Shown here in pieces: positions 1 to 6,836 of a DNA stretch of 6,836 nucleotides. A program made the translations under genes and the position numbers. The stretch is from contig JAJXUF010000154.1 in the NCBI GenBank assembly GCA_021783175.1, positions 1 to 6,836 of the forward strand, given 5' to 3'. The notes below the pieces were generated by a model. That model was not told the DNA's origin. It did not search any database and saw only the letters and a program-made list of their open reading frames with translations. Position 1 is the first letter of the stretch, and the number at the start of each line of letters is the position of its first letter. Source of the DNA: Pseudomonadota bacterium. Its GTDB lineage: Bacteria > Pseudomonadota > Gammaproteobacteria > Acidiferrobacterales > UBA6901.

Positions 1-3000
1 AGTCCTCTGATCAACCTGTGAGCAATGAAGGTAGATTGCGCGCGGCTGCCCATAAGGCGTCACCCAGGCGTAGTCACTTTCGAGGCGTGAGATGACGCCG
101 TCGAACATCTTGAGCGCCCCGTTCTCACGAATCCGACCAGCGATTGCCACCTTTGTCTCAAACGGAACGCGAGCTAGCTTGAGGCGGGCGAACTTCTCCA
201 TGGCTTCGTCGACCTTTCCGTTCACGTAGAGACGACGTGCGAACCAGAACTGCGACGTGTAGTTGGTATCGCCATCTGTGAACGAACGGCGCCAACAAGC
301 CTCCGCTTCGCGCCCCTCATCCGAAAAGTGACGCTCAATCAGACGCGCTAGCGCCCCGTTCAACCATTTGTCGCCGGGGAGCACGCGGAGGGCGTTATTA
401 AGGGTTGTTCGCGCACCTGCATAGTCGAGATCTGATTCCTGCACCCTGCTTAACGCTCTGGCGATGAACGTGCTTGCAGGGTTCTTGGCAATGGCTTTGG
501 CTAGTGCCTTCTTTGCTCGCTCTTGGTCGTTCAGTAGGCGCGAGAAATCGGCCTCCGCAGCAAGTAGATATTCGTCATTGCGGAATTGTTGAAGTCCATC
601 GTTTAAAGCTTGTTCAACTTGCTTCGCTGCCGCCGTGACATCGTCCTCATCGACTTCGGGCTTCTCAAGAAGTTCGCGCAGGCGTCCCATTGCAAGCTTG
701 ACCAGGGTTACGTGCCCGTGGCCACTGTCGGCGTTGGCACTCGTCAGGCGCGAAGCAAGCTGACGCGCTTGGTCAAGATGTATCTTCCGCTCCACGTCTG
801 TTTTCGCGGCGTCTGCGCGAGCGATCTCCAATTCAGACATCGTATGCGTGATCGACCGGTCATGCGGCAATAGCTTGCGCGCGTGAGAGATCAGATCGTT
901 CGCCCGGCCTAGGTTACCGTTGAGGCGCCGCATCTCATAGATGGCATGCTGTTGGAACAGATAGCCGTCGTCGTGGCTCGCTTCGTTGGCAACTCGAAAT
1001 ATTTCCTCGACCATCAATGGGTCGGAAAACAATTCCTTGAGGCTCCTGGCGCGGATCGATTCTCTGAATGCTGAGCGATCGGGCGTGTAGCCCACGTCAA
1101 TCTCCTTCAAAATCGACATGTAGAGATCGAATCGGTCGCGTTCGTTCGGGAGCGCTCGCTCAAAGACTATCTGGGCTACCCAAGGGTGCCTCGCCCGATA
1201 AGCCATATCGAGCGCCGGCTTATAATCCTCAGTCAGAACAATCGAGTCCAGCGGAGCAAAGAAGTCTCGCTTGAAGTCCTTGAAGGATACTCCCGTGAGT
1301 CGGTAGATTAAGCCAGCACGGACTGGCACGTTCATGCGGTTGAGCGCGCAGACAAATAGGTAGATGCGGCGCGCCCGATCGCTAACGATGTTCTTGTACT
1401 CATCAAACACGATGTCGGGGAACGGGGCGCCACTCGTGATCTCATACAACGCAACCAGCAACTGGCGATCGGCGTACGACAGGAACGCGTCGCGGCGCTC
1501 CTCGTTGGTTTTCGATGCCAGATCGCCCAAACACTTGAACTCATCCAACTTGGCGATGAGGGCATCGATCTCCGGGAGGGAGAGCGACCGCAGTTGATGC
1601 GTTCCATCGAGAAGCGGCGACAGCTCTTGCCCGTCTACATTCCATTCATTGCTGCGCTCTGTAGCAATCACTGTTAGTGAAAGCTTTTTGCTGCGCGCTT
1701 CATGAAGGAAGGCCGCCATTTCAGATGAGCGGCGTGCGATGCCATCCACAAAGATGAATAGTCGCTCACCCAAGAGATTGCACAGTTCGGCGATCGGCGC
1801 GATGAGCAGGCGCGAATCAGAGCGAAGGTACAAAACGACCTTCTCGAAGGTGATTCCAGCCTCGTATGCGATGCGCTTGAGGAGCACTGTCTTGCCCGAG
1901 CCCGCGTATCCCTTTATGAGATAGAAGTCTGTTGGTCGCGGGCGATTGGCTTCATCACGGAGAATAACCTCAGCGAGCACCGTGTCAGTCAATGTGCGCT
2001 TGGCATCATGAGAGGCAGTGATCGATCCCCATCCGTAAGATGCGCCCTTGAAAAAAGCCTGTGGGTTAGACGTTTCGGGTGGCATGCCGCCATAGACATA
2101 TGTCGTATCGTTTGTCAGGAACGTCAGTAGGTCGGCGGACGGAACCGCATGCGTGGCGAACTTTGCGGCGATAGCATGGCCATGCGACGTTACCTTGACG
2201 CCTCGCAATCCCTTGGGGATTATGTTCTGCAACTCAGCCATGAATTCGTCAAACGTCCCAGCGATAGTCGTAATCCTCTTCCCCGCCCAAATGCGCTGAT
2301 CACGCGGCGATGGGTTAGGGGTCACAACGTACTGCATTGGCCGTGACATCTCGGGCTTGTCGAGTTGCAGGAGGATGGCACGAATGTCGCTATCCTCGAT
2401 CTGATAGCCGACATAGACGACGCTGTATTCGCCCGCATACTCGGTGAAACGATTGAAGAGCTTTTCGCGGCCCGTAGCATGGGTGACGTATTGGTCGATG
2501 GTGAGAATCAGCGGATAAGCAACCTCATCAACCATTGAGACACAACCGTGCAACTTAAGAAGTGGGACGGCATCGGGTGCGCGAAGCTCAAAGTCGACAC
2601 GATCTGAGCTGCGAAGAATGGGGACCGGGGACTGAAGTCGATCTCTGTTCGCGGCGTATGCCTTCTCGATAATCTGGTCGTAGTTCGTAGTGACAAGCGC
2701 CGCCCAACGAAAGTCGGCGATTGCCTTCTGAGCAGCGCTGGGTGTGTAGCGATTGAAGATGTCAGCGATGTAATGCTGGACGGTACGCAGGTCGGACTCT
2801 GCGATGCAATATTCACTTATTAGTGAAAGTGACTTATCCGTTGAATCTCCACCAAGGAACTTGATGGACAGCAGTCTGCCTAGTTCTTTCCCAGACGGCG
2901 GGTCCTCGGGCGGCGTCGAAGCGGTGGCGCCTCTTGACGCGCCTGCCCCCAAGAATAGGATTGCCTTTCCGGCGCGAATTTGCTCGACAAGATGATGAGG

Positions 3001-3009
3001 AATGTCCAT
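1..3009 (-). CDS. SIR2-STAND NTPase-TPR-like protein, probable anti-phage NADase sensor (3' end outside window)
   Basis: The frame is open for 1003 codons from the ATG at 3009-3007 to the window edge, so the protein is at least 1003 residues and lacks its C-terminus here. Seen: an N-terminal SIR2-like domain (about 1-260) with LFLGAGAS at 18-25, TTNYD at 107-111, LHG at 153-155 and GYQIEDSDIR at 201-210. The expected NAD-binding/catalytic residues N109, D111 and H154 are present. A P-loop NTPase follows, with Walker A GYAGSGKT at 367-374 and a Walker B-like LFIFVDG ending at D422-G423, the 'DG' form common in STAND NTPases. From about residue 690 the sequence is alpha-helical and Ala/Leu/Arg-rich, resembling TPR-type repeats. 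Known: SIR2-STAND proteins (Avs5 and relatives) are cytosolic phage sensors whose SIR2 domain destroys NAD on activation. Inferred: same role here, ligand sensed by the C-terminal repeats. No strong Shine-Dalgarno precedes the ATG; the frame stays open upstream to a TAG near 3125, with an in-frame TTG at 3111. Assignment to Avs5 itself is not certain. Confidence 0.9.
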   Translation of the reverse strand, partial: MDIPHHLVEQIRAGKAILFLGAGASRGATASTPPEDPPSGKELGRLLSIKFLGGDSTDKSLSLISEYCIAESDLRTVQHYIADIFNRYTPSAAQKAIADFRWAALVTTNYDQIIEKAYAANRDRLQSPVPILRSSDRVDFELRAPDAVPLLKLHGCVSMVDEVAYPLILTIDQYVTHATGREKLFNRFTEYAGEYSVVYVGYQIEDSDIRAILLQLDKPEMSRPMQYVVTPNPSPRDQRIWAGKRITTIAGTFDEFMAELQNIIPKGLRGVKVTSHGHAIAAKFATHAVPSADLLTFLTNDTTYVYGGMPPETSNPQAFFKGASYGWGSITASHDAKRTLTDTVLAEVILRDEANRPRPTDFYLIKGYAGSGKTVLLKRIAYEAGITFEKVVLYLRSDSRLLIAPIAELCNLLGERLFIFVDGIARRSSEMAAFLHEARSKKLSLTVIATERSNEWNVDGQELSPLLDGTHQLRSLSLPEIDALIAKLDEFKCLGDLASKTNEERRDAFLSYADRQLLVALYEITSGAPFPDIVFDEYKNIVSDRARRIYLFVCALNRMNVPVRAGLIYRLTGVSFKDFKRDFFAPLDSIVLTEDYKPALDMAYRARHPWVAQIVFERALPNERDRFDLYMSILKEIDVGYTPDRSAFRESIRARSLKELFSDPLMVEEIFRVANEASHDDGYLFQQHAIYEMRRLNGNLGRANDLISHARKLLPHDRSITHTMSELEIARADAAKTDVERKIHLDQARQLASRLTSANADSGHGHVTLVKLAMGRLRELLEKPEVDEDDVTAAAKQVEQALNDGLQQFRNDEYLLAAEADFSRLLNDQERAKKALAKAIAKNPASTFIARALSRVQESDLDYAGARTTLNNALRVLPGDKWLNGALARLIERHFSDEGREAEACWRRSFTDGDTNYTSQFWFARRLYVNGKVDEAMEKFARLKLARVPFETKVAIAGRIRENGALKMFDGVISRLESDYAWVTPYGQPRAIYLHCSQVDQRT

Positions 3010-3041
3010 TGGGCGACGATAGGCTAACGATCGAAACAGTG

Positions 3042-3054
3042 CGCTGTTACAGCG
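3042..3054. promoter_or_regulatory. Small perfect hairpin/dyad upstream of the SIR2-STAND gene
   Basis: CGCTG-TTA-CAGCG is a perfect 5-bp dyad with a 3-nt centre, 33 bp upstream of the SIR2-STAND ATG. It lies in the 109-bp gap between that gene and the truncated gene before it. It could be an operator or a leader hairpin; I see no convincing -35/-10 pair in this gap and nothing else in 3010-3118. A chance dyad is possible. Confidence 0.25.
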
Positions 3055-3118
3055 AGGCGGCAGCGCCCACTTGTGGCTAGCCGGCGTAATGGCTACCCAA
3101 TTTGCTTGCAACCAGTTT

Positions 3119-3279
3119 TCAGTCTAGCCCCCCCTCTTCGGCGATTTCCACCAAGGTGGGAATATGCGGGCCATACTCGACAGTATCAGAGCCGCCAGTC
3201 GTTTCAGCAATTCGGACGCCGCTTCCGACTTTCCGTGCGTACTTGGCATACAACATCTTTGCCCGAATAATCTCGTAAC
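3119..3279 (-). pseudogene. 3' fragment of an unrecognised gene, truncated by the insertion sequences
   Basis: On the minus strand, a frame enters from the IS3 terminus at 3280 and runs about 52 codons to TGA at 3121-3119. The composition looks like real coding sequence (mixed polar/hydrophobic, e.g. AKMLYAKYARKVG, then GSDTVEYGPHIPTLVEI), unlike the shadow frames around it. The same frame continues into the IS1111 left end up to an ATG at 3427, but that part lies in mobile DNA and overlaps the transposase, so the true start was lost. I do not recognise the family. It ends 109 bp before the SIR2-STAND ATG on the same strand, so the parent gene may have been an upstream partner. It does not look like the missing zinc-ribbon tail of the Mrr-like gene across the IS. 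A run of seven G (3134-3128, read on the minus strand) sits six residues from the stop; a one-base length error there would change the C-terminus. Confidence 0.45.
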
Positions 3280-3291
3280 TGAACCAATGGG

Positions 3292-3303
3292 ATGGACGCC
3301 CCC
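3292..3303 (+). repeat. IS1111 left subterminal inverted repeat
   Basis: ATGGACGCCCCC, the perfect reverse complement of 4686-4697. It starts 7 bp inside the left element boundary, the spacing described for the IS1111 group. Confidence 0.9.
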
Positions 3304-3333
3304 ACCCGACGAGGCATCTGATGTGCCAAAGTG

Positions 3334-3353
3334 GAAGTGTCAATGACCACTTC
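3334..3353 (+). promoter_or_regulatory. Hairpin in the transposase leader
   Basis: GAAGTG and CACTTC form a 6-bp stem around an 8-nt loop, ending a few bases before the transposase ribosome binding site. It could limit translation from read-through transcripts, a common protection in insertion sequences, or help mark the left end. The role is inferred from position only. Confidence 0.35.
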
Positions 3354-3357
3354 GTAC

Positions 3358-3364
3358 GAGGAGG
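3358..3364 (+). promoter_or_regulatory. Ribosome binding site of the IS1111 transposase
   Basis: GAGGAGG lies 9 bases before the ATG at 3374. It supports that start over later in-frame ATGs such as the codon for residue 8. Confidence 0.75.
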
Positions 3365-3373
3365 GCGCCCATC

Positions 3374-4408
3374 ATGGAGATTACGACAATCGGCATGGAT
3401 CTTGCCAAGAATGTATTCCAAGTCCACGGTGTAGATTCACGGGGCAAGACCGTGGTGCGCAAGCAGCTGCGGCGCGATCAAGTGAGCGAGTTCTTCGTCA
3501 AGCTGCCGCCGTGCTTGGTCGGCATGGAAGCCTGCAGCGGTGCGCATCACTGGGCGCGTAAGCTGCAGGGCTTCGGGCATACAGTTCGTCTGATGGCGCC
3601 GCAATTCGTCAAGCCCTACGTCAAGTCGAACAAGAACGATGCCGCGGACGCTGAAGCCATTTGCGAGGCGGTCGCGCGGCCGAACATGCGGTTCGTACCG
3701 GTCAAGAGCACGGAGCAGCAGGCGGTGCTGTCGCTGCACCGTGTGCGGCAGGGCTTTGTCCGGGAACGGACTGCTCAGGCAAACCAGATCCGCGGTTTGC
3801 TGGCGGAGTACGGGCTGGTGCTGCCACAGGGCATGAACACGCTGCGTCAGCGCCTGCGGGACCTACTTGAGAGCGCCAAGCCCGAGCTACCGGATACCTT
3901 CCAGCGCCTGATTCGCCGGCTGTATGCACACCTCACAGATCTTGATCGGCAAGTCGAGGAACTCGATGGTCAGATTCGCGATTGGCACCGCCAATGCGAA
4001 TTGAGCCAGCGCCTCGAGAAGATCCCCGGCATCGGTCCAATTACCGCCACTGCATTGGTTGCCTCGATTGCAGACGCGCACGCCTTCGACAACGGGCGAC
4101 AGCTATCGGCGTGGCTGGGCTTGGTGCCGCGGCAGCATTCCAGTGGCGGGAAGCAGACGTTGCTTGGCATCAGCAAGCGGGGCGATGTGTACCTACGCAC
4201 GTTGCTGATTCATGGTGCCAGAGCCGCTCTCCTTGCAGCCCAGCGAAGTCAGAATCCTGGCACCTGGCTAAAGGGATTACTCGGAAGACGCAACGTCAAC
4301 ATTGCAACGGTGGCGTTGGCGAACAAGAACGCGCGAACGGTATGGGCACTGCTGGCGCATGACCGCGATTTCGATCCCGGCCATGTCCCGGTTCCAGTTG
4401 TAGCGTAG
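3374..4408 (+). CDS. IS110-family (IS1111-group) DEDD transposase/recombinase, 344 aa
   Basis: Full-length for the family (about 340 residues). The N-terminal RuvC-like DEDD domain shows GMDLAKNVFQVHG with D9, GMEACSGAHHWAR with E52, and KNDAADAEAI with D89 and D92. A helical linker follows (about 120-210). The C-terminal transposase domain begins with IPGIGPITA at 217-225, a helix-hairpin-helix-like motif, and includes SAWLGLVPRQHSSGGK at 245-260, whose serines 256/257 are candidates for the nucleophile, then LGISKRGDVYLRTLLIHGARA. All key residues are present and no frameshift is seen, so the enzyme should be active. Known: IS110-family recombinases excise as circles and insert under the guidance of an element-encoded bridge RNA; in the IS1111 group that RNA comes from the right end, matching the non-coding 4409-4685 here. 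Expression probably depends on a promoter assembled at the circle junction. Confidence 0.95.
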   Translation: MEITTIGMDLAKNVFQVHGVDSRGKTVVRKQLRRDQVSEFFVKLPPCLVGMEACSGAHHWARKLQGFGHTVRLMAPQFVKPYVKSNKNDAADAEAICEAVARPNMRFVPVKSTEQQAVLSLHRVRQGFVRERTAQANQIRGLLAEYGLVLPQGMNTLRQRLRDLLESAKPELPDTFQRLIRRLYAHLTDLDRQVEELDGQIRDWHRQCELSQRLEKIPGIGPITATALVASIADAHAFDNGRQLSAWLGLVPRQHSSGGKQTLLGISKRGDVYLRTLLIHGARAALLAAQRSQNPGTWLKGLLGRRNVNIATVALANKNARTVWALLAHDRDFDPGHVPVPVVA

Positions 4409-4479
4409 GGCCGCCGGGGAATCGAAAACAACGAGCGACAGAAGCCGCAGATCAAGGGAGGACGAACACACCACCGATT

Positions 4480-4645
4480 GCACAGGCGATCACGCAGTGA
4501 TGGCGAGACAGGTAAGACCGTGGTTGACCAAACCCACCCGGGGCGAGGCACCTTGAGTGCGATGAACCGTTAGGGCGTCAACCAGCGCATTCCATCAGGG
4601 ACGGCGGCTGTGGCCGCGCAGAAAGTCCGAATGTACGGCTGCAAG
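4480..4645 (+). ncRNA. Candidate bridge RNA of the IS1111-group element
   Basis: The 277 bp between the transposase stop and the right repeat hold no credible gene but have ordered structure. GCGATCAC/GTGATGGC (4486-4493 with 4497-4504, one mismatch) forms a first hairpin. TGGTTGAC 4521-4528 pairs perfectly with GTCAACCA 4577-4584, extended by CCC 4533-4535 with GGG 4573-4575. GCAC 4548-4551 with GTGC 4557-4560 forms an apical hairpin. Between these stems lies a symmetrical internal loop, 4536-4547 and 4561-4572. Its strands contain CCCGGGGCG (4537-4545, complementary to 4701-4709) and TGAACCG (4563-4569, identical to 3280-3284 joined to 4701-4702). A second domain has GCGGC/GCCGC (4604-4608, 4613-4617) and ATGTACG (4631-4637), matching the element's own right end at 4696-4702. 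This matches the two-loop plan of bridge RNAs. The 5' and 3' ends are guesses; strand is inferred from the guide logic. Confidence 0.65.
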
Positions 4646-4676
4646 CTTCCCTTACCGCCAGAACGAACTGAAAACC

Positions 4677-4682
4677 TTGCAA
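4677..4682 (+). promoter_or_regulatory. -35 half of a predicted circle-junction promoter
   Basis: TTGCAA lies near the right end of the IS1111-group element. When ends 4700 and 3285 are joined, TACAAT forms across the junction (4699-4700 plus 3285-3288), 16 bp downstream, giving a near-consensus sigma-70 promoter pointing at the transposase. In the integrated form the -10 half is absent: 4699-4704 reads TACGCC. Known: circle-junction promoters occur in the IS110 family. Use of this one is inferred. Confidence 0.5.
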
Positions 4683-4685
4683 ACC

Positions 4686-4697
4686 GGGGGCGTCCAT
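4686..4697 (-). repeat. IS1111 right subterminal inverted repeat
   Basis: GGGGGCGTCCAT, perfect reverse complement of 3292-3303, ending 3 bp inside the right boundary of the element. Confidence 0.9.
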
Positions 4698-4700
4698 GTA

Positions 4701-4724
4701 CGCCCCGGGATTTCCGGAGGCTCC
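4701..4724 (+). repeat. IS3 terminal inverted repeat, inner part (outer 5 bp at 3280-3284)
   Basis: This segment ends in CCGGAGGCTCC (4714-4724), shared exactly with the reverse complement of 5979-5989. Adding TGAAC from 3280-3284 restores the full 29-bp terminus. It is the orfB-distal end of the IS3 element and the target site of the IS1111-group element. Confidence 0.85.
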
Positions 4725-4734
4725 GGTGTTTGAG

Positions 4735-5957
<1,223 letters not shown>

Positions 5958-5965
5958 GGCTCCAT

Positions 5966-5971
5966 CCTCTC
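5966..5971 (-). promoter_or_regulatory. Ribosome binding site of orfA
   Basis: GAGAGG on the minus strand, 8 bases before the orfA ATG at 5957. The following ATG GAG CCA TGA is a 3-codon frame that overlaps the orfA start and is unlikely to be used. Confidence 0.6.
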
Positions 5972-5978
5972 AAGAAAT

Positions 5979-6007
5979 GGAGCCTCCGGCAAACCCAGGG
6001 CGGTTCA
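5979..6007 (-). repeat. IS3 terminal inverted repeat, orfA side (intact)
   Basis: Read on the minus strand it begins TGAACCGCCCTGGG and ends CCGGAGGCTCC. It differs from the reassembled opposite end at 3 of 29 positions. It carries a near match to the IS1111 guide: the 9-nt stretch complementary to CCCGGGGCG has a single T for C, which allows a G-U pair. Confidence 0.88.
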
Positions 6008-6797
6008 TCCAGCAATTTCGGCCGATCTTCCGGTGGCCGCTTGGCGATCATTTCCAACAGTCTGTTCACGTCAAGAAAATCGACGCCATTTTCCTTGGCA
6101 AACGCGACCGCATCGTCGGTGAACGTTGACGTCGTAGCGAACAGGCCGCGTTCCACCTTCTTTGCTGCCATGACGCCACGAAGCTCTCGGAGCTTGTCAA
6201 CGCCAACGCGCCTGCCTTGCCAGTGCTTGCATTGAATGAGACCGAGGCCACGTCTGGCTAACTATTCGAATACAGCCACACGTCCACGCCTTGGTCGGCG
6301 CCGTGTGATTGCGATTTCGTTTCGAACCCAGCCTGCTGGAACAACGTTTCCACGACGGCCTCGAATCGGCGCCATTCGATAACATCGAAGACCGCAGTGC
6401 TCCACGATGTTGGGCGCGGATATGGCGTCGTGGGGCCGCGGTTTGATCCGGTTTCGCCCTTGTAGGACCGCCAATGTTCATACGCCTTCTCATCGAATGA
6501 CGACAATGGCGTTCCTTGGTCACTTGACGCCTTTTCAACGGGTTCCCAATGCCGGTCGTGAATGACGGGAGCCGCTACTTTTTCCTGGGTGCGCCCCAGC
6601 CAGAGAAGCGCGGCACCGCCCGCAAGCATGAGGAGGCCGAATGGGACGATCCCGGCTAGCCCCTTACCAATTGGCGACCACGCCAGGAGAATCGGCGCCA
6701 CCGTGGCGGCGCCTCCGAGAACCAAGAGGTTTGCGGCGGCGGCTTCCCGTCGCCGAGCTGCGCGCGTTTGCTTCTTTGTTGTAGGTTGTTTACGCAA
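6008..6797 (-). pseudogene. Membrane-anchored Mrr-type restriction endonuclease, frameshifted and truncated by IS3
   Basis: Known: Mrr_cat proteins of this type cleave foreign or modified DNA, or act in DNA quality control, and often end in a C4 zinc ribbon. Seen from the TTG at 6797: a basic N-terminus, two probable membrane helices (about 22-42 and 46-68), a linker, then the nuclease start FDVIEWRRFEAVVETLFQQAGF (137-158, in two parts: FDVIEWRRFE, AVVETLFQQAGF) and GADQGVDVWLYSNS with catalytic D172, then TAG at 6260-6258. The rest of the domain continues in another frame from about 6240: LIQCKHWQGRRVG (the QxK motif), then VMAAKKVERGLFATTSTFT and LLEMIAKRPPEDRPKLLD, stopping at the IS3 end. 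Reading TAG as a former CAG and restoring one base before CTC gives SQPDVASV-LIQCKHW, so one nonsense change plus a one-base deletion would explain the break. The zinc-ribbon tail is missing. The frame is also open from 6797 to the window edge, so the start may lie outside. Confidence 0.8.
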
Positions 6798-6836
6798 AGC
6801 GCCAGTCGCTAATCTCAGCGTGACCTGATTATCGTC

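Larger units (their letters stand above)
3285..4700 (+). mobile_element. IS110-family, IS1111-group insertion sequence (complete, 1416 bp)
   Basis: The element carries a DEDD transposase, perfect 12-bp subterminal inverted repeats at 3292-3303 and 4686-4697, and a long non-coding right end. Published IS1111-group elements (IS4321/IS5075) leave 7 bp outside the left repeat and 3 bp outside the right one; applying that rule gives 3285 and 4700. Those are exactly the bases at which the surrounding IS3 terminal repeat is interrupted, so two independent arguments agree. The C at 3285 also fits the target, so the boundary is ambiguous by one base. No duplication beyond that base is seen, as expected for this family. 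IS1111-group elements often target conserved structures such as transposon ends, REP sequences or attC sites; here the target is an IS3 end. Confidence 0.9.

Noticed and set aside
610..2346. Short plus-strand open frames opposite the SIR2-STAND gene
   Set aside because: All are shadows of the continuous 1003-codon minus-strand frame, with no ribosome binding sites or domains.
3119..3427. A complete 102-aa gene starting at the ATG at 3427
   Set aside because: The first half lies in the IS1111 left end and antisense to its transposase; only the part outside the mobile DNA looks coding.

Overview
The window is an accessory segment of a GC-rich bacterial genome. A proteobacterium is most likely, judging from codon use, the SIR2/STAND and Mrr-type genes and the two insertion sequence types, but nothing here fixes the genus. 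It reads as part of a defence-type island broken up by two nested insertion sequences.

Layout. (1) Positions 3009 to 1, minus strand: one uninterrupted reading frame of 1003 codons that leaves the window without a stop. It encodes a large SIR2 / STAND-type P-loop NTPase / helical-repeat protein, the architecture of NAD-depleting anti-phage sensors such as Avs5-like proteins. (2) 3010-3118: a short intergenic stretch with a small perfect hairpin. (3) 3119-3279, minus: the coding-looking 3' end of an unrecognised gene, cut off by the insertion sequences. (4) 3280-6007: an IS3-family element (orfA/orfB on the minus strand, DDE transposase, probable -1 frameshift). Its orfB-distal terminal inverted repeat is interrupted after 5 bp by (5) 3285-4700: a complete IS110-family, IS1111-group element (plus strand) with 12-bp subterminal inverted repeats, a DEDD transposase and a roughly 280-nt non-coding right end. 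(6) 6008 to about 6797 or beyond, minus: a membrane-anchored Mrr-type restriction endonuclease gene. It has an internal stop, a frame change and a 3' end lost at the IS3 boundary, so it is a pseudogene.

The most interesting signal is in the IS1111 right end. It folds on paper into an internal loop between an 8-bp basal stem and a 4-bp apical hairpin. The two strands of that loop carry 9 nt complementary to one strand and 7 nt complementary to the other strand of exactly the IS3 terminal sequence the element sits in. That is the arrangement expected of a bridge-RNA target-binding loop, here apparently programmed to recognise IS3-family ends. Joining the two ends of the element, as in the excised circle, would also create a promoter (TTGCAA, 16 bp, TACAAT) for the transposase.

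History inferred from the sequence: an Mrr-like gene and a neighbouring gene upstream of the SIR2-STAND gene, then IS3 insertion with loss of flanking DNA (no target duplication), then IS1111 insertion into the IS3 end. All protein identifications rest on motifs read by eye; no database search was possible.
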